64,000 nucleotides of DNA from Bacteroides sp. (GCA_014802445.1 JAAVCF010000012.1:26665-90664), one strand, 5' to 3'. Shown: positions 35,113 through 44,968, counted from the first letter of the stretch. Notes: a model not told the origin generated them from the sequence alone. Numbers and translations: made by a program.

Positions 35113-36696
35113 ATGAGAAAACCACTCCTACTGCTCCTTACGCTCCTTGCAAGCAGCGCCGCCATAAGCCAGATAGCCCTCTCCCCTGACCGCAAGATGG
35201 CCACGGTGGAGAAGCTGGTGGAAACCTTCTATGCCGGCGACATCGACACCACCAAGATGGTTGACGAAGGCATCCGCGCCATGCTCAAGACCCTTGACCC
35301 CCACTCCACCTACACCACCCCCGAGGAGACCAAGGACCTCAACGAGCCCCTGCAAGGCAACTTCAGCGGCATCGGCATCCAGTTTCAGATGCTCAACGAC
35401 ACCCTCTACGTGATTCAGACCATCTCAGGCGGCCCGTCAGAGCGTGTGGGTCTTCTGGCCGGCGACCGCATCATCGAGGCCAACGACTCCATGATCTCAG
35501 GCGTGAAGCGCAAAAACTCCGACATCCAGAAGATTCTGCGCGGACCCAAAGGCACCGAGGCCAACATCAAGGTGAAGCGCGGCAGCTCGCCGGAGCTCAT
35601 CAACTTCCGCATTATCCGCGACGACATCCCCATCTATAGCGTTGATGCCGCTTACATGGCCTCGCCCGGCACAGGCTACATCCGCATAAGCCGTTTTGCT
35701 GAGGACACACCCCGCGAAGTGGAGGAAGCCATTAAGCGCCTCCGCGCCGAGGGGATGGAGAATCTCATCATTGACCTGCAGTCAAACGGCGGCGGCTACC
35801 TCCAGTCGGCCGTGATGCTCGCCGAGATGTTTCTTGACCCCGGAAGCCTCATTGTGTTCACCGACGGTGACCGCATTGACTCCCAGCACTACTACTCACG
35901 CGGGGGCGCGCTGATGCCCGACGGACGTATCGTGGTGATGGTTGACCAATACTCCGCCTCAGCCAGCGAGATTCTCTCCGGCGCCATTCAGGACAACGAC
36001 CGCGGCCTGGTGGTGGGTCGCCGCACCTTCGGCAAGGGCCTTGTTCAGCGCCCCTTCCCGTTCCCCGACGGGTCGATGATTCGCCTCACCGTGTCGCGCT
36101 ATCACACCCCCTCGGGACGCTGCATTCAGAAGCCTTACACCCCCGGCGAGACCGAAGACTACTCCCTTGACCTCAAGGACCGCTACGACTCCGGCGAATA
36201 TTACTGCGCCGACTCCGTGAAGCTTGACCGCAGCAAGCCTTACCTGACGCTACGCAACGGGCGCACCGTGTATGGCGGCGGAGGCATCATGCCTGACCGC
36301 TTCGTGGCCGTCGACACCACCCAGTGGACGCCCTACTATCGTGACCTCATGGCCAAGGGCATCTACAACCGCTATGCAGTGCAGTATGTGGACAGCCACC
36401 GTGCCGAGCTCAAGGAGCTTTACCCCACTGAGACGGGCTTCATTGAGGGCTTCCACATCACCCCCTCAATGGTCGACGACATCGTGAAGATGGGCACCGA
36501 TGACGGTGTGGAGCTCAACAGTGAGCAGCTTGCCACATCGCAGCCCCTGATATGCCGAATTGTAAAGGGCATTATAGGCCGTGACCTCTTCGAGCAGTCA
36601 ACCTATTTCCGCATTGTCAACCCCGCCGAGCCTATCTACTCCACCGCTCTTGAGCTCATCGAGGACCCGGCGGCCTATGAGGAACTACTTAAGTAG
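35113..36696 (+). CDS. C-terminal processing (S41) peptidase
   Basis: The 527-residue protein has a signal peptide (to about residue 19), a helical N-terminal part with DEGIRAMLKTLDPHSTY, a PDZ domain (about 85-170, FSGIGIQF and GLLAGDRIIEAND) and the S41 catalytic core (about 190-360). SASASEILSGAIQDND carries the nucleophilic serine and RTFGKGLVQ the general-base lysine. The C-terminal 150 residues are an extension typical of Bacteroidetes family members. It acts in the periplasm, cutting protein C-termini. It is the last gene of the parE-coaD operon, an arrangement probably of convenience. Confidence 0.94.
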   Translation: MRKPLLLLLTLLASSAAISQIALSPDRKMATVEKLVETFYAGDIDTTKMVDEGIRAMLKTLDPHSTYTTPEETKDLNEPLQGNFSGIGIQFQMLNDTLYVIQTISGGPSERVGLLAGDRIIEANDSMISGVKRKNSDIQKILRGPKGTEANIKVKRGSSPELINFRIIRDDIPIYSVDAAYMASPGTGYIRISRFAEDTPREVEEAIKRLRAEGMENLIIDLQSNGGGYLQSAVMLAEMFLDPGSLIVFTDGDRIDSQHYYSRGGALMPDGRIVVMVDQYSASASEILSGAIQDNDRGLVVGRRTFGKGLVQRPFPFPDGSMIRLTVSRYHTPSGRCIQKPYTPGETEDYSLDLKDRYDSGEYYCADSVKLDRSKPYLTLRNGRTVYGGGGIMPDRFVAVDTTQWTPYYRDLMAKGIYNRYAVQYVDSHRAELKELYPTETGFIEGFHITPSMVDDIVKMGTDDGVELNSEQLATSQPLICRIVKGIIGRDLFEQSTYFRIVNPAEPIYSTALELIEDPAAYEELLK

Positions 36697-36731
36697 TTAG
36701 GAGTGAGGAGTTTTTTTTGCGCGGAGCGGTT

Positions 36732-36905
36732 ACGATTGTTCCAATCGTTTTCGCTGTCGCGGAGTGCGGGCGCCCCGAACGGGCGCCCCTACATTTTTGC
36801 GTACCCTGAGCGGGGGTTGCGGGGGCATTGCGGGGATAATTTGCCGCAAGGGTTTGTAGGGGCGGCCGTTCGGGCCGCCCGCCAGCGGAATCCAATTATC
36901 CGCCG
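36732..36905. repeat. Composite hairpin repeat, copy 4, about 33 kb from the others
   Basis: The order is the same as at 3691-3880. The first hairpin is now ACGATTG-TTC-CAATCGT (36732-36748), one pair shorter on both arms than elsewhere. Then come TCGCTGTCGCGGAG, the GGGCGCCC hairpin (36768-36788), CTACATTTTTGCG, a spacer of TTGCGGG-like runs, and the GGGCGGCC-GTTCG-GGCCGCCC hairpin (36860-36880) followed by TCCAATTATCCGC. It fills the space between the S41 protease and the opposing secreted-protein gene. Confidence 0.88.
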
Positions 36906-36928
36906 AGGGGGGATGACGGGGTTGGGGC

Positions 36929-36957
36929 AAAAAAAAGGGTCTGCCGGTGGCAGACCC
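36929..36957 (-). terminator. Intrinsic terminator of the secreted-protein gene
   Basis: Perfect 9-bp arms GGGTCTGCC and GGCAGACCC enclose a 3-nt loop; an uninterrupted run of eight A on the plus strand (36929-36936) is the T-tract for minus-strand transcription. Confidence 0.92.
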
Positions 36958-36977
36958 TTCAGGGGAGGGAATGGGGA

Positions 36978-39872
36978 TTAGTGCTTGATGAATTTGAGGG
37001 TGTCGGTGCCGGCGGTGGCGATGTAGAGACCGGGGGCGAGGTTTGCCACGCTGATGGTCTCGGAGCCGGTGGCAACGAGGAGGCCGCTGACGGTGTAGAT
37101 GCTGATCTGAGTGGGAGCAGCTACGGTCTGGAGAGCTTCGTCATAAGAGAGGGCTCCGGCGGCGATGATGGATGCGATGCCTACGCCTTTGCGCTTGAAA
37201 GCACCGGCGATGTTGATTTTGCTGTAGCCGTTGAATTCAAATGAGTCATCGGGGTCAACAGTGTAAACCCAGTCGGCACCGGGAGCAGCGCCGGTGAAGA
37301 TGGTGCGACCAAAGCCGGTGTAGGCATAATCAAATTCAAAGTCGTCACGAGAATAGACATTGACAGGGATAACGTCGCCTTCCTGAGCAAACATCAGGGC
37401 AGTCACCACACCATCAGTCTGCACGCCTAAGAGATAACCGATGATGTCGTCAGCTTCGGGGTCGAGAGAAGGGTCGCCGTCGGGATCGAGCATGGTTTCA
37501 TAGAACTCCACGAGGTAGGGAGGATTGGTGGCGTCGAGAGTGCAGACGGGCTTCCAGATGTAGGTATAGGGGTCGCCGGTGGCAGGATTGATGGCTGCAC
37601 CTTCAGGGAGAGTGATGGTGTATTCAGGGCCTGCGCCTTCAAGGTCAGGGGTAACATTGTAGTTAGACTGGCCTTCGAGCTTTTCAAGCTTGAAGCCGGG
37701 AGCCACGTAGGTTGCAACGAGCTTGATGGTTTCGCCGGGGTCGGCCTGATAGTGCTCAACGAGCTCGCCGTCAACATCAATGTAGAGGTCAGCAATCTTG
37801 ATGCCGCCTGAGCCGAGGCCTTCACTTACACTCCAGGCGGTTACGGTCACCTTGCCTTCATTAACATTGTAGAGGGTGGCTTCGATGGTGCAGTCACCTT
37901 CAATCTTCACATAGTACTCGGCACGGGGTTCAGTGCTGGGGGTGATTTCAATAGCCTCACCGTTGACGGTGATTGACTTGAAGTGGTAGTCAAACGCGAA
38001 CTTGCTGACACACACATAGTCACCAATCTTCACCACGCCGGGAACCTCGGGCTTGATAGAGCCCTCAAGACGCTCCATATCGGCACTGTAGGGGTAGAAG
38101 CCAACGTGGCTATCATTTGCAACGACGCGAACGAGGGCGTAGCCTTCGGGGGCCACAACCTGGTGCATTCTGATGTTGAGCATGCAGGCATTCTCAGCAT
38201 AGAAGGTGTAGACACCATCGGTCTGTTCGATATAGTTGGCACCGGCAGAGATTTCGTCAATAATGTAACCGAAATCGCTGGTAACGGTCACTTCAGCCAT
38301 ATAGGCGGGCATGAGGGAAGTGAAGCTTGTGAGAGACTGCTTCTCACCGTTGACAGTCAGGATAACGTGAGCTGCGAGGTCATTTGAGGGACCGCCGGTC
38401 ACATTGTCGTTGATTGACACAGTGACGGGGATTGTGGCGGGAATCTTGCGGGCAGAGATGTCAAGGAGCATGCCGTTATGGGCCACGATGCTGTAAGAGC
38501 CGTCGGCGCCGGGGAGCACCTTATCGCCATCAAGAGTAACAGAGAGAATCTGGCAACCTTCAGCGGGAGTGATTGAGAGATTGTTGACAATGTCGGCCAT
38601 TTCAAAGAGGTTATCGCCGTCCTTGAGGGTAAGGGCCGCACCATAGCCGTTGGCCTGCTTAACCTGCACGGCAGCGGCATTGTTGACAGTCACTGTGATG
38701 CCTGAGGCAGCATCGCCGGAGATTGACACCTTGGTATCACCCTCTGCGAGTAAGAATTCATAAGGTGCGACATAGATGGTCTTTGAGCTTACGCCAACCC
38801 AGTTGACAGTGTTGGTGCCCTTGCCGGTCACTGACACAGCGTCGCCACGATGGAGGGTAACGGTCTGCTCGTTGCCTGAGAGGCTGAGAGCTTTGCCGGC
38901 GGCCACCACCTTGAAGCAATCAAGAGTGGCACCGTCAAAAGCGTTGACAGCAGAGAAGGTGACATCCTGAGCGGCGCCCTGAGCGTTGACAGTGAACACA
39001 TCGCCGGCGGCAACGGTGGCGCGCCAACCAACATAGGGGCTCATGATGAGGGGAGTGCCATTGCGGTCAATGCCGAGAATCTCGGCATTGTCAACGCCCG
39101 AGAACTGGAGGAAGTCCCATCCGTCGGGGAATCTGACAGTGCCGTCTTCCTTGATTTTGAGGTCCTTATACTCGTCATCTTCAGAGGTGTAACGACCGGC
39201 CTGAACCTTGATGTTAGGATAATAAGAAGTGAGGACAGTGATGTCAACGCCGGGTTCGGGGAGAGCTTCGGTATAGCAGGTCACAAAGTCATAATTCTGA
39301 GTGGTTGAGAATGACCATGTGCCGTCGCCCTTGTCCTGAAGCTTGCCATAAGAAGTGGTGATATTCTTGATGAGGTAGCCTGCAGCGGGAGCGATGATGC
39401 ATTCGGCGCCTGACTGGACCTTGGTGTAAGCGTCAAAACTCCAATCAACGTTCTGACCATCGCTGGTGATGGTGGCAGAGCCATTGTCACCCTCAAGCTG
39501 GAACCACACATCGAGAGTCTTCACTGTGGGAGCACCGCCATTGCCTTCGGTAACAACAGAAAGCATCATGGCTTCGATGGCCATATTGTAGACGCCCTGA
39601 TAATTGGGTGAGAGGGCATCAGAATAGTTCTTGGTCACACTGACGATTTTCGCACCATCTACAGCCGAGATGGAGAGAGGGCTGTTGGCCGAAGAATACT
39701 GTGTGATGCGATTCATGCCATCCTGGATAGGCACTTCGGTGGCACCGTTGTTAACGGTCACCTTGATGTTGGCCGCATTGTCCACATCTATCATTATATT
39801 GACATTCTGGGCACTGACGATCCCTATGCCAAAAATAAATGCAAACAACGCAAAGAGTAATTTCTTCTTCAT
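36978..39872 (-). CDS. Large secreted beta-rich protein with C-terminal sorting module
   Basis: The 964-residue protein begins MKKKLLFALFAFIFGIGIVSAQ (signal peptide); a longer open frame to 40034 is rejected since it runs across an apparent leader into the next gene. The body is a series of beta-rich segments of about 80-100 residues with wording such as VTVNNGATEVPIQ, ITVTNNAAAVQVKQANGYGAAL and ILTVNGEKQSLTSF, suggesting repeated Ig-like or bacterial surface-protein domains. No catalytic motif is seen. The C-terminus (ISIYTVSGLLVATG...LAPGLYIATAG...LKFIKH) is a type IX-like sorting module, so the protein is probably anchored at the cell surface. Role unknown; adhesin-like. Confidence 0.85.
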   Translation of the reverse strand: MKKKLLFALFAFIFGIGIVSAQNVNIMIDVDNAANIKVTVNNGATEVPIQDGMNRITQYSSANSPLSISAVDGAKIVSVTKNYSDALSPNYQGVYNMAIEAMMLSVVTEGNGGAPTVKTLDVWFQLEGDNGSATITSDGQNVDWSFDAYTKVQSGAECIIAPAAGYLIKNITTSYGKLQDKGDGTWSFSTTQNYDFVTCYTEALPEPGVDITVLTSYYPNIKVQAGRYTSEDDEYKDLKIKEDGTVRFPDGWDFLQFSGVDNAEILGIDRNGTPLIMSPYVGWRATVAAGDVFTVNAQGAAQDVTFSAVNAFDGATLDCFKVVAAGKALSLSGNEQTVTLHRGDAVSVTGKGTNTVNWVGVSSKTIYVAPYEFLLAEGDTKVSISGDAASGITVTVNNAAAVQVKQANGYGAALTLKDGDNLFEMADIVNNLSITPAEGCQILSVTLDGDKVLPGADGSYSIVAHNGMLLDISARKIPATIPVTVSINDNVTGGPSNDLAAHVILTVNGEKQSLTSFTSLMPAYMAEVTVTSDFGYIIDEISAGANYIEQTDGVYTFYAENACMLNIRMHQVVAPEGYALVRVVANDSHVGFYPYSADMERLEGSIKPEVPGVVKIGDYVCVSKFAFDYHFKSITVNGEAIEITPSTEPRAEYYVKIEGDCTIEATLYNVNEGKVTVTAWSVSEGLGSGGIKIADLYIDVDGELVEHYQADPGETIKLVATYVAPGFKLEKLEGQSNYNVTPDLEGAGPEYTITLPEGAAINPATGDPYTYIWKPVCTLDATNPPYLVEFYETMLDPDGDPSLDPEADDIIGYLLGVQTDGVVTALMFAQEGDVIPVNVYSRDDFEFDYAYTGFGRTIFTGAAPGADWVYTVDPDDSFEFNGYSKINIAGAFKRKGVGIASIIAAGALSYDEALQTVAAPTQISIYTVSGLLVATGSETISVANLAPGLYIATAGTDTLKFIKH

Positions 39873-39903
39873 GTTGATGAATAATGAAAAGGTTAATAAT
39901 GGA

Positions 39904-39930
39904 CCGGCAATCGCTTTCGGCAATTGCCGG
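39904..39930 (-). terminator. Hairpin between two secreted-protein genes
   Basis: CCGGCAAT (39904-39911) and ATTGCCGG (39923-39930) form an 8-bp stem. It may end the M6 protease transcript, since minus-strand sequence beyond it has CCTTTTC, but there is no clean T-tract and no promoter before the next gene, so it may only attenuate read-through. Confidence 0.4.
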
Positions 39931-39990
39931 CCACGTGGAGAATAAAGAGATGTAACTATGTGTGTGGGTGAATATTTCCGAGGGGGGAGA

Positions 39991-41592
39991 TTATCGCACT
40001 GCGACTTTGCTCGCGACACCGTCCTTGAGCACAATATAGATGCCGGGGACGATGGCCGACGCGCTCACTTCAGCTCCGGAGAGAGAGAAGATACGGGCGC
40101 CGCCTTCAAAGAGCGATGATGAAGAGGAGGCTGAGATGGTGGAGATTCCGGCAGTGGTGCCATAGTCAAAGAGGATGCGGCCATCGGAAGTCTCGCGGAT
40201 GTTGGTAATGGGCATTTGGAACTCCTTGCCACCCTTTACCCATGAAGCGGCGGGGAGAGTGGAGGCCGAGAAAGCGGTTACGCACTTCTCGCCGGGGAAG
40301 GGATGGCCGGACTCGGCATCGGTCACCTTGGTGTTATTGGCCGCGATGAGACGCACATGCTCATAACCGGCGCGCTGGATGTTATTTACAATATTGTTTT
40401 TCCACACCGCGGGGTCATAATTGATCTGCGAGATGATGAGGCCATGGCCTGGGAGGCCTGAGTCAAAGCCCACAAGCTGGCGATTTTCGAGAGTGAAGAA
40501 CTCGGTGTTGTCGGCAGGATTTACAATCACGGCCGCCGAGCCTGACTCAACGAGGTTCTGCAGCTCGAAGTCAAAGCCGCTGCCTGACAGCTCCACGGGG
40601 TCAAGCCATCCGAGAGTGTAACGGTCAAAAGCGGTGTAACCGCAAGGGATGCGGCTGTCGCCGTTGTAGGTGCCCACGTCCATGATGTCATAATGTCCCA
40701 TACCGTAGCCGCCGGTGTAGCCCGAATCATAGATGTCAGGGAGGCCGAGGATGTGGCTGAACTCATGACAGATGGTTCCGATGCCGTCAAGGTCAGTGCC
40801 GCTGCTGCCGCGGAGCTCGCTGGCGCAAGCAGCCACGTTAAGATACTTGTCGTCAAATATATCGTAGACATAATCCGACAGATACTGCATTGCGGGCCAA
40901 ATGTCGGACGAATTGAGCGACTGGGCCTGGCTGTAGCCGGCGAAGATGGAGAACACGAAGTCAACAAAGCCGTCATTATCAATGTCATACTTCGAGAAGT
41001 CAACGTCACACTCCTTATCGGCCAACTGGCAAATCTCACGGAAGAAATTGCTGAGGTCATTGCGGGCATAGTAAGAAGCGGGGTGAGAGAGAGTTACGGG
41101 GCCAACAACGTCAAACACGGGAGAGAAACGGCCCTGCGACTGCTCGGCGAAGAAGTCAGCCACGCTGCCGAAAGTCTCCTGACCCTGATAGCCGATGGAA
41201 TTGATTTTGGCATCGAAATACTCACGAGTGGAGCCCTCCTGGAATTTGCAGTCAGGAAATTCAGTCAGGATCACGAGGCCGCGCACAGTGCCTGTGGTGG
41301 GAAACTTGCGCTCAATCTCCACAGGGGCTTTACGGGCCTCTGCGGCTGCCGCCATGCGGAGAGAGAAGTCAGCATCGGCCATGAAGCGGAGACTGCCGGC
41401 CGAAGTGCGCTCAAGGCGACGGCCTTGGCGGTCAACAAAATAATGGAAATGCTCATCGCCCTTCATCTCCACCTCAATCTGCTGACCATCAGGGCCAACA
41501 AGAGAGTGGAAGCCAGGGCGCGCGGGAACGCCGAAAGCGCTCAGGCCGCAAGCGAGCAAAGTCACTGAAGCTATTAAGTACCTAAATTTCAT
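39991..41592 (-). CDS. M6-family metalloprotease, surface-sorted
   Basis: The 533-residue protein has a signal peptide (about 1-21) and the M6 (immune-inhibitor-A-like) domain. Zinc ligands lie in GTICHEFSHILGLPDIYD (HExxH at residues 276-280, third ligand Asp or the following Gly-x-x-Asp), followed by GMGHYDIMD, the Met-turn-like segment. Asp-rich DIDNDGFVDFVF near residue 203 looks like a calcium site. The C-terminus (IFSLSGAEVSASAIVPGIYI...SKVAVR) is a type IX-like sorting module. The start is the ATG at 41592; 18 further codons upstream are in frame but precede the signal peptide. It should cleave proteins outside the cell. Confidence 0.91.
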   Translation of the reverse strand: MKFRYLIASVTLLACGLSAFGVPARPGFHSLVGPDGQQIEVEMKGDEHFHYFVDRQGRRLERTSAGSLRFMADADFSLRMAAAAEARKAPVEIERKFPTTGTVRGLVILTEFPDCKFQEGSTREYFDAKINSIGYQGQETFGSVADFFAEQSQGRFSPVFDVVGPVTLSHPASYYARNDLSNFFREICQLADKECDVDFSKYDIDNDGFVDFVFSIFAGYSQAQSLNSSDIWPAMQYLSDYVYDIFDDKYLNVAACASELRGSSGTDLDGIGTICHEFSHILGLPDIYDSGYTGGYGMGHYDIMDVGTYNGDSRIPCGYTAFDRYTLGWLDPVELSGSGFDFELQNLVESGSAAVIVNPADNTEFFTLENRQLVGFDSGLPGHGLIISQINYDPAVWKNNIVNNIQRAGYEHVRLIAANNTKVTDAESGHPFPGEKCVTAFSASTLPAASWVKGGKEFQMPITNIRETSDGRILFDYGTTAGISTISASSSSSLFEGGARIFSLSGAEVSASAIVPGIYIVLKDGVASKVAVR

Positions 41593-41919
41593 ATATAATC
41601 CTATGCGATAATAACAGACGTTAAAAATCTTAAGCAAACAAGGCAAAAACCTAAAAACAGCAACAAATAGAAGCCTAAAAAATTAAATAATTTTTACCTT
41701 TTGAAATATTGCGCAAAAATAATACATTCATTTCATCCCCACACCACATCACGCGATGCAAAAGGGTCAAAAAGGCATGTGTTAATGTTTTTTAACAGTT
41801 GACACCAATCTCGGGGGGTAGTTTTTACGTACTTTTGCGGTGTACTAACGTGAGTGAATATTTCAATTTTCCTGCAATTTGCAAACATTTAACAATGATT
41901 TAATCTAATTTTACGTCAG
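41593..41919. promoter_or_regulatory. Divergent intergenic region with promoter boxes
   Basis: This AT-rich 327-bp gap separates two divergent secreted-protein genes. On the minus strand TATTTTTG (41721-41714) could serve the M6 protease with a leader of about 115 nt. On the plus strand TACTTTTG (41830-41837) could serve the gene at 41920 with a leader of about 75 nt. Neither has a well-spaced TTG; the closest for the plus box is 28 bp away (41799-41801). No RNA gene or repeat is visible. Confidence 0.45.
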
Positions 41920-44127
41920 ATGAGAATCAAATTACACCCCGCAGCCGCTGCTCTTGCGGCATTGACAATGACGGTGACGGCCGGCGCGGCCGACATCTCC
42001 TTTACGGAATCGAACAGAACTATTTACGGCTATTTTAATATAGAAGGTTCGTTCAAAGGAGATACCTACGGTTTTGCGGAAATCAACACCAATAATCTGC
42101 AAGAACCCACGCTGCTTTATGACTTTCCATCTCATGGAATGAATCCCATGTATGCCGGTGCGGGGGTGGACGGAGTGCTTTACGGCGCCTGCTACATTTG
42201 GAACGGCTCAATGTCTCCCACCATTCCCGGTGACCTTATTGCTTATAACATCACCACCGGCCGCATGACCACCATCGGACCGTGGTCAGCCGGCAACGAA
42301 TTCCTGAAGCCGCAGGACATGACTTACGACTACACGACCAACACCATGTATGCCATGGCGTTTGACGGCAACGGCAGCAAGCTCATGACCGTGAATCTGG
42401 AGACCGGCGAATTCGAGAATCCCCTGCCCATCAAGGCAGCGCTGAGCTTCGCCACCCTCGCCGCCAGCCCCGCGGGCGAGCTCTATGCCATTGGCGTGGA
42501 CGGCGTGCTCTACAAGATTTCAAAGGCCTCAGGCACAATCAGCAGCGTGTTTAACACCGGCCTGACCGGCTACAACTTCACCCAGTCAATGGAATTTGAC
42601 CCCACCAGCGGCAACATCTACTGGGCAGCCAACGTGACCGACTACGACCCCAATCAGGTGCTGCTGATGGAAATTAACATGCAGGACCCCTCAAACCCCT
42701 CAATCAAGAATCTGGGTCAGTTTGGCAACGGAGCCGTGTTTGGCAGCCTCTACATTCAGGGCGCCACCTCATACGACGCACCTGCAGTGGTGGCCGGCCT
42801 CACAGCCAACAATGAAGCCGGCAAGCCTAACGTGAAGCTCACCTGGACCAACCCCTCCACCACCTTCGGCAACGGCCAGCTCAACAGCCTCAACGGCATT
42901 GTGGTGTTCCGCGACGGCGAAGTTGTCACCACCCTCACCGATGCCAAGCCCGGCCAGGAGATGACCTACACTGACGCCAACGTTTCCAACGGCGAACACC
43001 GCTATGACATCATGGCACTGGGCACCGGCGGCGAGAGCATGAAGGCCACCGTGTTTGCCTATATCGGCCAGGACAGCCCCGCAAGCGTGACCAACGTGAA
43101 CATTCAGGGCACCGACGCCTACTCGGCAGCCGTGCTGACCTGGGACCCCGTAACCACCGGCCTCCACGGCGGCGACTTCAACTCCGAGAGCGTGAAATAC
43201 AGCGTTTATCGCCGTCCTGACAACAAGCTTGTGGCCGAGAACATCACCGCCACCACCATCACCGACAACTCATTCGTCCGCACGCTGCAGTACTACTATG
43301 ACATCGTGGCCCTGAACGACATAGGCACCGCTCCCGCCACCTCAAGCGCCCCGCTGATTCTGGGCAAGCCCTTCACCGTGCCCTTCGACGAGACCTTCGA
43401 CCAGGAGAACGAAACCCTGAACCGCTGGATGATTACCGATGCTAACAACGACTACAACACTTGGGTGTTCAACACCACTGCCGGCAGCGTGTTCTTCGGC
43501 GACTACGAAACCGCCCTTGAATACATCGTTTCACCCCTGATGGACGACCTCAACGAGGATGCCGACGAATGGATTGTTTCCGGCCCGATCGCATTTGAAG
43601 CCGGCAAGGAGTATGAGATGCAGCTGACTGTGCGCGCCATCTCCGACGAGACCCTCGAAGTGGCCTTCGGCACCTCCGAGAAGCCCTCAGAGCTGAACGT
43701 TATCCAGACCCTCAACATCGCTCCCTATGAATATGTGGAAGGCGACCTGAGCGCACGTCCCACCTACATTGGCGTGAGCCTCCCCACCGAGGGCATTGAA
43801 GTGGGCAACATCGGCCTGCACCTGACCACTCCCGTGGCCTCACTCCCCTACTCGTTCCTGCAGATTATTGCCATCAACGTGTATGAAAAGGGCAAGGGCG
43901 GCATTGAAGGCGCAGAAATCGACACTCCCATAGTGCTGACCCGCATGGTTGCCGGCAACTTTGAAGTGGCCGGAGAGTTCGACAAGATTGAATTCTACAA
44001 CATCGGCGGCCTCAAGATTGGCGAAAGCAAGCAGTCAATCACTGACCTGAACAGCTATGCTTCAGGCATCTATCTGGCAGTGGTTCACACCGCCAACGGC
44101 CCCGTGACCGTGAAGTTCGTGAAGTAA
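41920..44127 (+). CDS. Secreted propeller-like/FN3 protein with C-terminal sorting module
   Basis: The 735-residue protein has a signal peptide (about 1-23). The N-terminal 280 residues contain recurrent phrases such as LYGACYIWNG, DLIAYNITTGRMTTIGPW, MTVNLETGEFENP and LYAIGVDGVLYKISKASG, which look like beta-propeller blades. Two fibronectin-type-III-like domains follow (about 290-390 and 395-490, VKLTWTNPSTTF and AVLTWDPVTTG), then a jelly-roll-like domain (about 500-660) and a type IX-like tail (IEFYNIGGLKIGES...GPVTVKFVK). No enzyme motif is visible. It is probably a surface-exposed binding protein. Similar architectures are common among uncharacterised Muribaculaceae secreted proteins. 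Confidence 0.86.
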   Translation: MRIKLHPAAAALAALTMTVTAGAADISFTESNRTIYGYFNIEGSFKGDTYGFAEINTNNLQEPTLLYDFPSHGMNPMYAGAGVDGVLYGACYIWNGSMSPTIPGDLIAYNITTGRMTTIGPWSAGNEFLKPQDMTYDYTTNTMYAMAFDGNGSKLMTVNLETGEFENPLPIKAALSFATLAASPAGELYAIGVDGVLYKISKASGTISSVFNTGLTGYNFTQSMEFDPTSGNIYWAANVTDYDPNQVLLMEINMQDPSNPSIKNLGQFGNGAVFGSLYIQGATSYDAPAVVAGLTANNEAGKPNVKLTWTNPSTTFGNGQLNSLNGIVVFRDGEVVTTLTDAKPGQEMTYTDANVSNGEHRYDIMALGTGGESMKATVFAYIGQDSPASVTNVNIQGTDAYSAAVLTWDPVTTGLHGGDFNSESVKYSVYRRPDNKLVAENITATTITDNSFVRTLQYYYDIVALNDIGTAPATSSAPLILGKPFTVPFDETFDQENETLNRWMITDANNDYNTWVFNTTAGSVFFGDYETALEYIVSPLMDDLNEDADEWIVSGPIAFEAGKEYEMQLTVRAISDETLEVAFGTSEKPSELNVIQTLNIAPYEYVEGDLSARPTYIGVSLPTEGIEVGNIGLHLTTPVASLPYSFLQIIAINVYEKGKGGIEGAEIDTPIVLTRMVAGNFEVAGEFDKIEFYNIGGLKIGESKQSITDLNSYASGIYLAVVHTANGPVTVKFVK

Positions 44128-44153
44128 TCCACACACCGAACCCCGAAAAAATC

Positions 44154-44187
44154 AGGGAGCGCACCGAAGGCGGTGCGCTCCCTTTTT
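44154..44187. terminator. Terminator between convergent genes
   Basis: Perfect 13-bp arms (AGGGAGCGCACCG and CGGTGCGCTCCCT) surround AAGG and are followed by TTTT; an A-run at 44146-44151 gives a T-tract for the opposing hypB gene, so the hairpin can work both ways. Confidence 0.9.
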
Positions 44188-44208
44188 CGTTAAGAGAGAT
44201 GGCGGGAA

Positions 44209-44940
44209 TCAGAGGATGGCCTGAACCCATTCGGCGAGGCCGGTGCCCTTGGTGGCCGACACCTCGAAGAAGCGCATGTGGGGGTTGACGCTTAGGACAT
44301 TGCGCTTGATGCGCTCCACGTCGGAGTCAACGTAAGGGAGGAGGTCAACCTTGTTGATGACGCAAATCTGGGCGCTCTCAAACATGTAGGGGTACTTAAG
44401 CGGTTTGTCGTCGCCCTCGGTGACACTCATAACCACCACGCGAGCCGTTTCGCCGAGGTCAAACATGGCGGGACACACGAGGTTGCCCACATTCTCGATG
44501 AAGAGCACCGAGCCGGGGGCGGGGTCAAGATCAGAGATGGCGTGGGCCACCATGTGAGCGTCGAGGTGGCAGCCGTTGCGAGTGTTGATCTGGACGGCGG
44601 GAACGCCGAGGGCCTTGATGCGGTCAGCATCGTTGGCGGTTTCCTGGTCGCCCTCGATGACGGCTACGTCACGCCCCATATCCTTGAGAGCGCGGACAGT
44701 GGCCTCAAGAAGGGATGTTTTGCCCGAACCGGGCGATGACACAACATTATAGGCCTTAACGCCGCGGCCGCTCAGGAAGCCACGATTGAAGGCGGCATGG
44801 CGGTCGTTGCGGCCGAGGATGTCGGCCTCCAGGCTCACCTGTTCGGTGGCATGGTCATGTGAATGGTGGCCATGAGTGTGGTCATGGTCATGATGGTGGG
44901 AATGGTTGTCGGGGTTGCCGCAGCCGCAGGTGGTACACAT
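44209..44940 (-). CDS. hypB: Hydrogenase nickel incorporation GTPase HypB
   Basis: HypB is a SIMIBI-class GTPase that delivers nickel, with HypA, to [NiFe]-hydrogenases. The 243-residue protein has the N-terminal high-affinity metal motif CTTCGCG, a long His/Asp-rich stretch (about 13-32) for nickel storage, the P-loop SSPGSGKTSLLEATV, VIEGDQET, FIENVGNLVCPA (the cysteine of the GTPase-domain metal site) and INKVDLLPY for guanine binding. It lies 28 bp after the DUF4491 gene and probably shares its promoter. No other hyp or hydrogenase gene is within the window, so it is isolated here. Confidence 0.96.
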   Translation of the reverse strand: MCTTCGCGNPDNHSHHHDHDHTHGHHSHDHATEQVSLEADILGRNDRHAAFNRGFLSGRGVKAYNVVSSPGSGKTSLLEATVRALKDMGRDVAVIEGDQETANDADRIKALGVPAVQINTRNGCHLDAHMVAHAISDLDPAPGSVLFIENVGNLVCPAMFDLGETARVVVMSVTEGDDKPLKYPYMFESAQICVINKVDLLPYVDSDVERIKRNVLSVNPHMRFFEVSATKGTGLAEWVQAIL

Positions 44941-44968
44941 AATAATATGGGGGGATTAAATTGTTAAT

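Noticed and set aside
39873..40034. 54-codon extension of the secreted protein at 36978
   Set aside because: It would put a polar stretch before the signal peptide and run into the M6 protease gene.
40693..41568. Plus-strand open frame of 291 codons
   Set aside because: Antisense shadow of the M6 protease, which has a signal peptide, HEFSH motif and sorting tail.
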